Assembly (NCBI GenBank): GCA_013698195.1
Contig: JACCVK010000060.1
Coordinates: 1 to 13,123, forward strand
Length of the DNA: 13,123 nt
Origin: Actinomycetota bacterium
GTDB lineage: Bacteria > Actinomycetota > Thermoleophilia > Gaiellales > Gaiellaceae
Direction of reading: 5' to 3'
Shown here: positions 1-7,102 of the stretch, in pieces
Numbering within the stretch: position 1 is the first letter of the stretch
Layout of the letters: every line of letters starts with the position of its first letter
Position numbers and translations under genes: made by a program
Notes under the pieces: generated by a model
What the model saw: only the letters and a program-made list of their open reading frames with translations
The model's database searches: none
What the model was told of the DNA's origin: nothing

Positions 1-67
1 CGATGACGCCTCCCAGCGGCGCGATCGCGGCGAGCAGGACAAGGTGCTCCCCGAGCGAGCCCTGCAT
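1..67 (-). CDS. N-terminal fragment of an unidentified, probably membrane, protein (runs off the window)
   Basis: An ATG at 67-65 shares its A with the TGA stop of aspS (TGATG), a 1-base overlap that suggests translational coupling and makes this the next gene of the same unit. Only 22 codons are visible: MQGSLGEHLVLLAAIAPLGG, then Val-Ile. After residue 8 the peptide is almost entirely Leu, Val, Ala, Ile, Pro and Gly, as at the start of a first transmembrane helix. A GGAAAG about ten bases upstream of the ATG could act as a weak ribosome binding site. I do not recognise the family from so short a piece. The start is fairly well supported by the coupling geometry, but the function is open. 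Confidence 0.5.
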   Translation of the reverse strand, partial: MQGSLGEHLVLLAAIAPLGGVI

Positions 68-1821
68 CAGCTCTGGCTTTCCGTCGACTGCTCGATGACG
101 CGGATGCCCAGCTCTTGGAGCTGCTCCTCGGGCACGCCTGAGGGGGCACCGGTCAATGGATCGGCACCACTCGAGACCTTCGGGAACGCGATGACCTCGC
201 GGATGTTCGGCTCACCGGCGAGCAACGCGATGAAACGGTCGAGACCAAGAGCGAAGCCCCCATGAGGTGGCGCACCCATCTGCAACGCCTCGAGGAGGAA
301 ACCAAACTTGTCGCGCGCCTCCTCGTCGCTCAGGCCAAGCGCACGGAAGACTCGCCGCTGAACATCCTGCTGGTGGATTCGGATCGAGCCGGAGCCGAGC
401 TCCCACCCGTTCCAAACGAGGTCGTATGCCTGGCTGAGAGCGGCCTCCGGATCGCTCTCGACGAGCTCTTCGTGCCCCGGGGCGATCCCCGTGAACGGGT
501 GGTGGCTGAACGTCCAGCCACCCGTCTCCTCGTCGAGCTCGAAGAGCGGGAAGTCGACGACCCACAAGAACTCAGCCCGCGTCTCGTCCACGAGCTCGAG
601 CTCGCGAGCGAGGTGCAGCCGGAGCAGGCCGAGGATGCGGGCGACCGCGCGAGGCTCGTCGGCAACGAAGAGCGCCGTCGACCCGGGCTCGGCTCCGAAC
701 GCGGCGAGCTCGGTCTCGGAGAGGAACTTCGCGATCGGTGAGCGCACCTCTCCGTCCTCGCCGTAGATGAGGTAGGCGAGGCCCTTCGCCCCCCACTCCT
801 TCGCGACACTCTCGAGGCGATCGAGCTCGGCACGCGAGAACGCCCGTGGCGCAACGAGGTAGCGCACCGCTCCCGCTCTGGCGAAGACACCGAACTCCGA
901 GCCGCGTGTCACCTCCGTTGCGTCGCGGATCTCGAGCCCGAAGCGCAGATCCGGTTTGTCCGAGCCGAAACGACTCATTGCCTCGTGCCACGAGATGCGC
1001 GGGAACGGTGCCGGCGGGGAAACCCGCCCGAGCGCGTCAAAGGCGCTTCGCACCGCCTCCTCGAGTACGTGCAGGACCTCCTCGCGCTCCGCATACGCCA
1101 GCTCGACGTCGAGCTGGCGGAACTCGAACTGGCGATCGGCGCGAAGATCCTCGTCCCGAAAGCAGGTCGCAATCTGGTAGTAGCGCTCGAAGCCGGAGAT
1201 CATGAAGAGCTGCTTGAAGAGCTGTGGCGACTGCGGCAGGGCGAAGAACGTCCCGGGCTGCAAGCGCACCGGCACGAGGAAGTCGCGCGCACCTTCCGGT
1301 GTCGCCCGCGTCAGGCTCGGCGTCCACATGTCCATGAAGCCGAGCTCCTCCATGCGCCTCCGGATGGCGGCGACGGCGGTCGCAGACAACTCCAGGTTCC
1401 GCTGCATCCGCTCCGTCCGGAGATCGAGCCAGCGGTAGCGCAGCCGAAGCGTCTCGTCGACTCCTTCGTCGTCGAGCTGGAAGGGCAGCGGGGTCGAGCG
1501 GGAGACGATCTCGAGCTCGTCCACCTGGAGCTCGACCTCGCCCGTGTCCATCTTCGCGTTCACGGTCTCGGGCGAGCGCGCGACCACCTCGCCCCGTGCC
1601 CGGAGCACGAACTCGTTGCGGACCTCCTTCGCCGACTCGGCAGCCACCGGCGCACGCTCGGGATTGACCACGAGCTGCATGACTCCCGATCGGTCACGAA
1701 GGTCGACGAAGACGAGTCCGCCATGGTCGCGTCGGCGAGCCGCCCAGCCCGAAAGCGTGACCACCTTGCCCACATCGGTGGCCCGCGGCGCGCCGCACAT
1801 GAGGTCGCGCCACTGGCTCAT
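67..1821 (-). CDS. aspS: Aspartate--tRNA ligase (class II), probably non-discriminating
   Basis: Cytoplasmic enzyme that activates aspartate with ATP and charges tRNA. At 584 residues it has normal bacterial AspRS length. An N-terminal OB-fold anticodon domain (about 1-105) contains RRRDHGG at 29-35. The catalytic core follows, with QSPQLFKQ at 197-204, motif 2 FRDEDLRADRQ at 221-231, the GAD insertion domain (about 280-410), HHPFT at 441-445 and motif 3 GGFALGLDR at 522-530 followed by REVIAFPK. His33 in RRRDHGG is, from family knowledge, the residue of AspRS enzymes that also aspartylate tRNA-Asn; strictly Asp-specific enzymes usually have Leu there. Two positions near motif 2 are unusual: RQFEFRQ replaces the common RQPEFTQ. 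The ATG overlaps the hisS stop by four bases (ATGA) with no clear Shine-Dalgarno, so translation is probably coupled. The family is certain; the tRNA specificity is inferred. Confidence 0.97.
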   Translation of the reverse strand: MSQWRDLMCGAPRATDVGKVVTLSGWAARRRDHGGLVFVDLRDRSGVMQLVVNPERAPVAAESAKEVRNEFVLRARGEVVARSPETVNAKMDTGEVELQVDELEIVSRSTPLPFQLDDEGVDETLRLRYRWLDLRTERMQRNLELSATAVAAIRRRMEELGFMDMWTPSLTRATPEGARDFLVPVRLQPGTFFALPQSPQLFKQLFMISGFERYYQIATCFRDEDLRADRQFEFRQLDVELAYAEREEVLHVLEEAVRSAFDALGRVSPPAPFPRISWHEAMSRFGSDKPDLRFGLEIRDATEVTRGSEFGVFARAGAVRYLVAPRAFSRAELDRLESVAKEWGAKGLAYLIYGEDGEVRSPIAKFLSETELAAFGAEPGSTALFVADEPRAVARILGLLRLHLARELELVDETRAEFLWVVDFPLFELDEETGGWTFSHHPFTGIAPGHEELVESDPEAALSQAYDLVWNGWELGSGSIRIHQQDVQRRVFRALGLSDEEARDKFGFLLEALQMGAPPHGGFALGLDRFIALLAGEPNIREVIAFPKVSSGADPLTGAPSGVPEEQLQELGIRVIEQSTESQS

Positions 1822-3071
1822 CGGGAGAGTCTGCCGACGATCTCGGCATGCTCGACCGTCTCGTCCGGCTGATCCGCGCGCCGGAGGACAGCCGTCTTCG
1901 GCCCGACGACCACCGTCGTCCTCGCTCCGAGCCTGGTCGCCTGGGTGAGTTGTCCCTTGAGCGAGCGGCCTGCATAGTCGGTGTCCGCCGCAAGCCCGTT
2001 GGCGCGGAGCGCCGCGAGCCAGGTCGACACCGCGACTCGCGGAGCGCCGGCGTCCAGCACGAAGAACGCATCGATTCCAGCCTGCTCCGCGCCGACACCG
2101 GCGCCTTCGAGCGCAAGCAGAAGCCGCTCGATTCCGGCACCGAAGCCGACGCCTGGCGTCGGAGGTCCGCCCACCTCCTCCACCAACCCGTCGTAGCGAC
2201 CGCCGCCGGACAGCGTGCTTTGCGCTCCTTCGTCAGGCCCCGTGAACTCCCAGGTCGTGCGCGTGTAGTAATCGAGCCCGCGAACAAGGGTCGGCACGAG
2301 CTCATAGGCGATGCTGTTGGCGTCGAGCTGTGCGCGGACCGCGGCGAAGTGCTCGCGACAGGCCTCGCACAGCGAGTCCCCTATCTTGGGAGCCCCCTCG
2401 AGGGCCTTCCGCACCGCTTCGGGCTTCGCCGCCATGTTGTCGAAGACGCGCAGCGGGCTGGTCGCGGCCTTCTCGCGTGTGGCCTCATCCAGCCGCTCCG
2501 TGTTGTCCTCGAGCCACTCCTCGAGGCGCGCGACGTAGGCAGGACGGCATTCGCGGCAGCCGATCGAGTTCAGCTCGAGCCCGAACTCGGCGACGCCGAG
2601 CCTTCCCAGGAGAGCGTGGTAGACCTCGATCACCTCAGCGTCGATCGCCGGGTCGTCCGAGCCGATGGCCTCGACCGACAGGTGCCAGTGCTCCCGGTAG
2701 CGGCCGCGCTGAGGTGTCGAGTAACGATACATGGGGGCGATCGTCATGAGCTTTATCGGCTGCGGCTCACGATGGAGACCATGCTCGACGTAGGCGCGCG
2801 CGATCGGAGCAGTCGCCTCGGGCCGTAGGGTCAGCGACCGTCCGCTCCGGTCGTCGAACGTATACATCTCCTTTTGCACCACGTCGGAACCGGTCCCGGA
2901 TGTCCGCACGAAGAGCTCCGTGTGCTCGAACACCGGCGTTTGGATCTGGCCGTAGCCATAGACCCGGCAGATTGCCTCTGCCTCGCCGACGACCTTCCGC
3001 CAGAGCGGCTGCTCCGAGGGCAAGACGTCGTGCGTGCCGCGTGGGCGCTCGATCTTGACTCCGCGCGTCAC
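1818..3071 (-). CDS. hisS: Histidine--tRNA ligase (class IIa)
   Basis: Charges tRNA-His with histidine in the cytoplasm; 417 residues, typical for bacterial HisRS. Motif 1 lies in the first 60 residues, after RPRGTHDVLP (9-18). LRPEATAPIAR is at 82-92. The histidine-specific HisA motif LVRGLDYY is at 262-269, and motif 3 comprises GGGRYDGL (289-296) and GVGFGAGIERLLLAL (307-321). The C-terminal anticodon-binding domain begins near 335. A complete HisA motif plus this C-terminal domain argue against the regulatory paralogue HisZ. Motif 2 is atypical: YRYSTPQRGRYREHWHLSVE (115-134) has Ser118 for the usual Glu and His130 where E. coli has Gln127. The insertion domain keeps two CxxC pairs (172/175 and 235/238), possibly a metal site. 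The GTG start overlaps the upstream hydrolase stop by four bases, and there is no evident Shine-Dalgarno. The surrounding histidine-degradation genes make its operon position notable. Confidence 0.96.
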   Translation of the reverse strand: MTRGVKIERPRGTHDVLPSEQPLWRKVVGEAEAICRVYGYGQIQTPVFEHTELFVRTSGTGSDVVQKEMYTFDDRSGRSLTLRPEATAPIARAYVEHGLHREPQPIKLMTIAPMYRYSTPQRGRYREHWHLSVEAIGSDDPAIDAEVIEVYHALLGRLGVAEFGLELNSIGCRECRPAYVARLEEWLEDNTERLDEATREKAATSPLRVFDNMAAKPEAVRKALEGAPKIGDSLCEACREHFAAVRAQLDANSIAYELVPTLVRGLDYYTRTTWEFTGPDEGAQSTLSGGGRYDGLVEEVGGPPTPGVGFGAGIERLLLALEGAGVGAEQAGIDAFFVLDAGAPRVAVSTWLAALRANGLAADTDYAGRSLKGQLTQATRLGARTTVVVGPKTAVLRRADQPDETVEHAEIVGRLSR

Positions 3072-3712
3072 GCGTGCCGATCCGCGCGGAGGTGGGCGAG
3101 AAACGGGTTCCGCTCGAGCTCTACGCCGAGAGTCGTCACAGGCCCGTGGCCCGAGTAGACGATCGTCTCCGGTGGATACGCCTCCACGAGCGAGCGGATC
3201 GAGTCGGCGAGTGTGTCCCAGTCGGCCCCCGGAAGATCGGTGCGGCCGACAGAGCCAGCAAAGAGGACGTCACCCGAGAACAGGCTGCCGTCCGACTGGT
3301 AGGCAAGGTGTGCCGGTGAGTGTCCGGGCACGGACAAGACGTCGAACGTCAGTCCGGCGGCCTCGATCGATTCCCCGCCCTCGAGCAAAACGTCGGGCGC
3401 GTACGGTCTGAGGCTGATCTCCGCCGGCGTGAACCCCGGGCCCTCGAGCAGCCCACGCTCGCCCTCGGCCATGTACACGGGGGCGCCGGTACGTTCGGCG
3501 AGATCGGCGACCCCAAGCAGGTGATCCCAGTGGCCGTGCGTGATCAGAATCGCGCTGCAGCGGGCGCCCATGCGCTCGAGCACGAGGTTGATCTCGGCCG
3601 CGTCACCGCTCGGGTCGACGACGACGGCCTCGGCAGCGCCTGCGTCCGCGCGCACCACGTAGCAGTTCGTGGCAATCGGACCCAGCGAGAGCTGTTCGAC
3701 GACGGGCGGCAC
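3068..3712 (-). CDS. Metallo-beta-lactamase-fold hydrolase, glyoxalase II-like (YcbL type)
   Basis: A 214-residue single-domain MBL-fold hydrolase. Metal ligands are visible in order: THGHWDH gives His59, His61, Asp63 and His64; PGHSPAH gives His131; SGDVLFAGSVGRTDLPG gives Asp148; and YSGHG gives His189. This is the full two-metal set. The GSVGRTDLPG stretch and short length match the YcbL/type I glyoxalase II-like group, which hydrolyses thioesters of the hydroxyacyl-glutathione kind. Actinobacteria generally lack glutathione, so the physiological thiol is unknown and I assign no substrate. The GTG start lies 12 bases after the stop of the small membrane protein, and the gene overlaps hisS by four bases. 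Genes of this kind often precede hisS in actinobacteria, so the pairing looks conserved rather than accidental. No signal peptide is seen, so it is probably cytoplasmic. Confidence 0.9.
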   Translation of the reverse strand: MPPVVEQLSLGPIATNCYVVRADAGAAEAVVVDPSGDAAEINLVLERMGARCSAILITHGHWDHLLGVADLAERTGAPVYMAEGERGLLEGPGFTPAEISLRPYAPDVLLEGGESIEAAGLTFDVLSVPGHSPAHLAYQSDGSLFSGDVLFAGSVGRTDLPGADWDTLADSIRSLVEAYPPETIVYSGHGPVTTLGVELERNPFLAHLRADRHA

Positions 3713-3724
3713 GGACGGTTCTAC

Positions 3725-4126
3725 TCAGCCCTCATCCCGTCCAGGCGACCCCTCACGGCGCTCGGTGCGCTCTTGGCGTTTTTGGAACGATCGCCAGAAG
3801 ATCGTGTCCAGGAAGTAGCTGAAGGGGATGAAGATCGCGACAACGATCGCGGTCTGGATCACCTGGTTCACGAACGTCATGTCGCTCGAGAGCAGCATCA
3901 CCACCGCAAGCATGATCGGCGCGAAGATGGCGCCGCGCTTCAGAGTCCGACCCCACGAAGGTGCCTGCGCCTCGCGCCCGCGTCGTGACGAGCGAGCCTG
4001 CTGCCGCGAGGCAGGCTTCCGTGTCGGGATGTCGTCCTCCTCTAGCTCGTTCCCCTCGGCGTCCTCCCACACGTACTCGTGTCTGAGCTCCTTGGCGCGA
4101 CGGCGCTTCTGCTTCCGCGAGGGCAT
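3725..4126 (-). CDS. Small two-helix membrane protein of unknown function
   Basis: A 133-residue protein I do not recognise. Residues 1-16 are strongly basic (MPSRKQKRRRAKELRH), an acidic patch follows (about 21-32), then a second basic, Arg/Gln/Ser-rich linker (36-64). Two hydrophobic helices follow, at about 65-80 and 87-110, separated by a short SSDMTF turn. The tail (112-133) is again charged. Both long ends would face the cytoplasm under the positive-inside rule. The open frame extends upstream to 4294, but that part lies inside hutI, so I chose the ATG at 4126, seven bases after the hutI stop. There is no Shine-Dalgarno; a possible -10 element ends six bases before the ATG, which would fit a leaderless start. 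The gene sits between the histidine-degradation genes and the hydrolase/hisS/aspS group. That it is a real gene is well supported by its fit in the gene chain and its membrane-protein layout. Confidence 0.75.
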   Translation of the reverse strand: MPSRKQKRRRAKELRHEYVWEDAEGNELEEDDIPTRKPASRQQARSSRRGREAQAPSWGRTLKRGAIFAPIMLAVVMLLSSDMTFVNQVIQTAIVVAIFIPFSYFLDTIFWRSFQKRQERTERREGSPGRDEG

Positions 4127-4132
4127 GGTGCG

Positions 4133-4138
4133 ATTATG
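4133..4138 (-). promoter_or_regulatory. Possible -10 element of an internal, leaderless promoter
   Basis: On the minus strand the bases read CATAAT, five of six matching the TATAAT consensus, followed by six bases and then the ATG of the small membrane protein. This is the spacing expected when transcription begins at the start codon. The hexamer overlaps the TAA stop of hutI. I see no clear -35 match, and a six-base element can arise by chance, although A/T-rich hexamers are rare in this GC-rich window. If real, it would separate expression of the hydrolase/hisS/aspS half from the hut half. Confidence 0.35.
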
Positions 4139-5393
4139 CCCGGCTGTCCCACGCGATCTCGCCACCGACCACGACGGTGCGCACGACCGGGCCGCCGAGG
4201 TGATAGGCGAGATAGCGCCAGTCGTCGGCATCGAGCAGGACCAGATCGGAGTCGAATCCGGCGGCGAGCCTGCCCTTGCGATCCGTGCGGCCAAGAACGT
4301 GTGCCGCGTTCACTGTGCAGGCGACGAGCGCCTCAGCCGGCGAGAGCCCGAGCTGCGTGCAGGCCAAGCCGCAGACGAGCGGTAGCGACTCGCAAAACGC
4401 ACTCCCTGGGTTGAAGTCGGTCGCGAGGGCGACGATCGCACCGGCGTCGGCGAGCGCTCGCGCGGGAGGCATCGGCCGGTTGAGGAAGAGGGCGCTCGCC
4501 GGGAGGAGCACGGCCGCGACGTCGCTCGCAGCGAGCGCGGCAATTCCATCCGGGCCGGTGCTCTCGAGATGGTCGACCGAGCGCGCAGCCAGCTCGATCG
4601 CGAGCGGGATCGCTCCCGACTCAGTGAATTGATCGCCATGGAGCCGAAGCGTTAGCCCGGCCGCGCCACATGCCTCGAGATAACGCCGCGCCTGGGTCTC
4701 CGTGAATGCCCCGCGCTCGAGGAAGACGTCCGCTGCTTCGGCGAGCAAGGCCGCGTCCGGAAGCACGTCCGTGAGCAGGAAGTCGAGGTACGCATCCGCG
4801 CCGGCATCCGCGAACTCCGGCGGCAGGGCGTGCGCTCCGAGCCAGGTCGGGATCCCGCCCGCGTCACGGATGACTCGGAGTTGCGCGAGCTCAGTCTCAC
4901 GATCGAGCCCGTAACCCGACTTCGCCTCGAACGTCGTCGTCCCGGAGCGGAGCATCCACTCCCGGTGGCGCAAGAGCGAGTCGCGCAGACCGTGCTCGCC
5001 CGCCTCCCTCGTCGCACGGACGGTCGAGAGGATGCCTCCGCCCGCGGCCTGGAGCTCTTCGTAACTCGCCCCCGCCGCGCGCAGCGCGAACTCCTCGACG
5101 CGATCTCCCGCGAAGCACGCATGCGTGTGACAGTCGACCAGGCCCGGGATGGCGACGAGTCCGCGCCCGTCTATCTCCTCCACCACGCCGGGCACCTGAG
5201 ACAGCTCGCGCATGCGCCCGACCGCTCGAATCCGCCCGTTCTCCGAGAGGACGAAGCCCCCCTCGATGACCTCGACCGTGCCCAGACCCTGACCGCGCAC
5301 TGTGCCGCCATCCGACGTGACCCGAGGCGTCGCGATCTGCGCGAGGTCGCGGATGAGCAGACGCGAGGTGGACGCCGACGAGGACGCCGTCAC
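4134..5393 (-). CDS. hutI: Imidazolonepropionase
   Basis: Hydrolyses 4-imidazolone-5-propanoate to N-formimino-L-glutamate, the third step of histidine degradation, in the cytoplasm. At 419 residues it has normal length for this amidohydrolase-superfamily enzyme. A small beta-rich domain formed by both ends flanks the barrel. Metal and substrate motifs in order are PGLVDCHTHACFAGDR (83-98; His89 and His91), EAKSGYGL (157-164), GAHALPPEF (186-194; His188), LHGDQF (251-256; His252) and ATDFNPGSAFCESLP (324-338; Asp326). The GTG start overlaps the hutU stop by four bases (GTGA). The first ten residues are Ser/Thr-rich and poorly conserved-looking, so a slightly later start cannot be excluded. 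Its position right after hutU is standard for hut clusters. Confidence 0.96.
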   Translation of the reverse strand: MTASSSASTSRLLIRDLAQIATPRVTSDGGTVRGQGLGTVEVIEGGFVLSENGRIRAVGRMRELSQVPGVVEEIDGRGLVAIPGLVDCHTHACFAGDRVEEFALRAAGASYEELQAAGGGILSTVRATREAGEHGLRDSLLRHREWMLRSGTTTFEAKSGYGLDRETELAQLRVIRDAGGIPTWLGAHALPPEFADAGADAYLDFLLTDVLPDAALLAEAADVFLERGAFTETQARRYLEACGAAGLTLRLHGDQFTESGAIPLAIELAARSVDHLESTGPDGIAALAASDVAAVLLPASALFLNRPMPPARALADAGAIVALATDFNPGSAFCESLPLVCGLACTQLGLSPAEALVACTVNAAHVLGRTDRKGRLAAGFDSDLVLLDADDWRYLAYHLGGPVVRTVVVGGEIAWDSRA

Positions 5394-7102
5394 ACAGTTC
5401 CGTCCGGAACGGACGGCAGATCGATTCCGTGCTCGCGCGCGGTGTCGAGCGCCTCCTCGTAGCCCGCATCTGCGTGACGCATGACGCCGGTCCCCGGATC
5501 GGTCGTCAACACGCGCTCGAGCTTCTCCGCAGCCATCTCACTGCCGTCGGCAACGACCACCATGCCGGCGTGAATCGAGTTTCCGATCCCGACTCCTCCA
5601 CCATGGTGCACGCTGACCCACGTCGCCCCTGCCGCGACGTTCAGGAGAGCGTTCAGGATCGGCCAGTCGGCGATCGCGTCCGAGCCGTCACGCATGGCCT
5701 CGGTCTCCCTGTACGGCGACGCGACGGAGCCCGAGTCGAGATGGTCTCGCCCGATGGCTATCGGGGCCGAGACTTCTCCCGAACGGACGAGATCGTTGAT
5801 CGCGAGTCCTGCTCGCGCTCGATCCCCGTAGCCGAGCCAGCAGATCCGCGCGGGTAGCCCCTGGAAAGCCACCCGCCCCGGAGCAAGCTCGAGCCAGCGG
5901 CGGAGCAACTCGTCCTCCGGGAACAGCTCCCGGAGCGCCTCGTCGATCCGTGCAATGTCCACCGGATCACCGGAGAGCGCCGCCCAGCGGAACGGCCCAA
6001 TTCCGCGTGAGAACAGCGGCCTGATGTATGCCGGGACGAATCCCGGGTATGTGAACGCATCCGTTACGCCCGCTTCATACGCCTCCCCGCGTAGGTTGTT
6101 GCCGTAATCGAAAACATGGCAACCGGCTCGGACGAGCTCAAGGAGGCCTCGCGTATGCGCGGCTATCGAGTCACGCGCGCGGCGGAGGTACTCGTCCGGG
6201 TCACGAAGTCGGAGCTCGGATGCGGCAGCGACGTCGAGCCCCTGAGGGACGTATCCCGTCAAGGGGTCGTGCGCGGCTGTTTGATCCGTGACGAGGTCGA
6301 ACAACTCCCCTCGCCGGGCCAGCTCGGGCACAACGTCTGCGGCGTTCGCGTGCAGGCCCACCGACAGGGGCCGGCCCTCAGCCGCAGCCGCGCGCACGCG
6401 TGAGAGCGCATCGTCCAGCGACGACGTCGCCACGTCGAGGTAGCGCGTCTCGAGGCGTCGCTCGATGCGAGTCGCGTCGACCTCGACGCACAGAGCGACC
6501 GCACCCGCCATCGTCGCCGCAAGCGGCTGGGCACCACCCATGCCGCCGAGGCCCGCCGTCAGGATCGTCCGGCCGGAGAGGTCGGACGATCCGAAGTGGA
6601 ATTCTCCCGCTGCCGCGAACGTCTGGTAGGTGCCTTGGAGGATCCCCTGCGTGCCGATGTAGATCCAGCTCCCGGCCGTCATCTGACCGAACATCGTCAG
6701 CCCCTCCGCCTCGAGACGGCGGAACTCGTCCCAGGTCGCCCACCGCGGGACGAGCAGCGAGTTCGCGAGCAGTACGCGCGGCGCCCATTCGGTCGTGCGA
6801 AAAACGCCGACCGGCTTTCCGCTCTGAATCAACAGCGTCTCGTCGTCGCCGAGCCTGAGCAGCGTGCCGACGATCGCCTTCAATGCGTCGTGACTTCTCG
6901 CTGCCTTGCCACTGCCGCCATAGACGACGAGCTGCTCCGGGTGCTCGGCGACCTCCGGATCGAGATTGTTGAGGAGCATTCGCAGCGGCGCCTCGGTTTG
7001 CCACGAACGCGCATTCAAGTCCGCGCCGCGCGGCGCGTGGACATTCGCGAGATCCCCGCAGAGCTCGTCGACGAGTGCATCTCGGCTGGCGACCTCGCTC
7101 AC
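5390..7102 (-). CDS. hutU: Urocanate hydratase (urocanase)
   Basis: Adds water to urocanate to give imidazolonepropionate, using tightly bound NAD+ as an electrophile; second step of histidine degradation, cytoplasmic. At 570 residues it is close to the family's usual 550-560. Conserved blocks seen are WQTEAPLRMLLNNLDP (34-49), YGGSGKAARSH (61-71), the glycine-rich NAD-binding GLGGMGGAQPLAATMAGAV (184-202), FDYGNNLRGEAYEAG (331-345), GLPARICWLGYGDR (415-428), whose Cys421 corresponds to the active-site cysteine, and SVHHGGGVGIGNSIHAG (497-513). The GTG start overlaps the hutH stop by four bases. A good Shine-Dalgarno (GGGAG, 7114-7110) lies seven bases upstream, inside hutH, one of the few clear ones in the window and support for this start. 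Confidence 0.97.
   Translation of the reverse strand: MSEVASRDALVDELCGDLANVHAPRGADLNARSWQTEAPLRMLLNNLDPEVAEHPEQLVVYGGSGKAARSHDALKAIVGTLLRLGDDETLLIQSGKPVGVFRTTEWAPRVLLANSLLVPRWATWDEFRRLEAEGLTMFGQMTAGSWIYIGTQGILQGTYQTFAAAGEFHFGSSDLSGRTILTAGLGGMGGAQPLAATMAGAVALCVEVDATRIERRLETRYLDVATSSLDDALSRVRAAAAEGRPLSVGLHANAADVVPELARRGELFDLVTDQTAAHDPLTGYVPQGLDVAAASELRLRDPDEYLRRARDSIAAHTRGLLELVRAGCHVFDYGNNLRGEAYEAGVTDAFTYPGFVPAYIRPLFSRGIGPFRWAALSGDPVDIARIDEALRELFPEDELLRRWLELAPGRVAFQGLPARICWLGYGDRARAGLAINDLVRSGEVSAPIAIGRDHLDSGSVASPYRETEAMRDGSDAIADWPILNALLNVAAGATWVSVHHGGGVGIGNSIHAGMVVVADGSEMAAEKLERVLTTDPGTGVMRHADAGYEEALDTAREHGIDLPSVPDGTV

Noticed and set aside
985..2828. Long plus-strand open frames (985-1872 and 1848-2828) opposite aspS and hisS
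   Set aside because: Composition typical of antisense shadows in GC-rich DNA; the minus-strand genes have all their catalytic motifs.
1818..3071. The hisS gene as HisZ, the regulatory subunit of histidine biosynthesis
   Set aside because: The complete HisA motif LVRGLDYY, motif 3 and a C-terminal anticodon domain are present, and no hisG is nearby.
4127..4294. 56-codon upstream extension of the small membrane protein
   Set aside because: It lies inside the conserved C-terminal part of hutI, and the basic N terminus starting at 4126 is a natural beginning.
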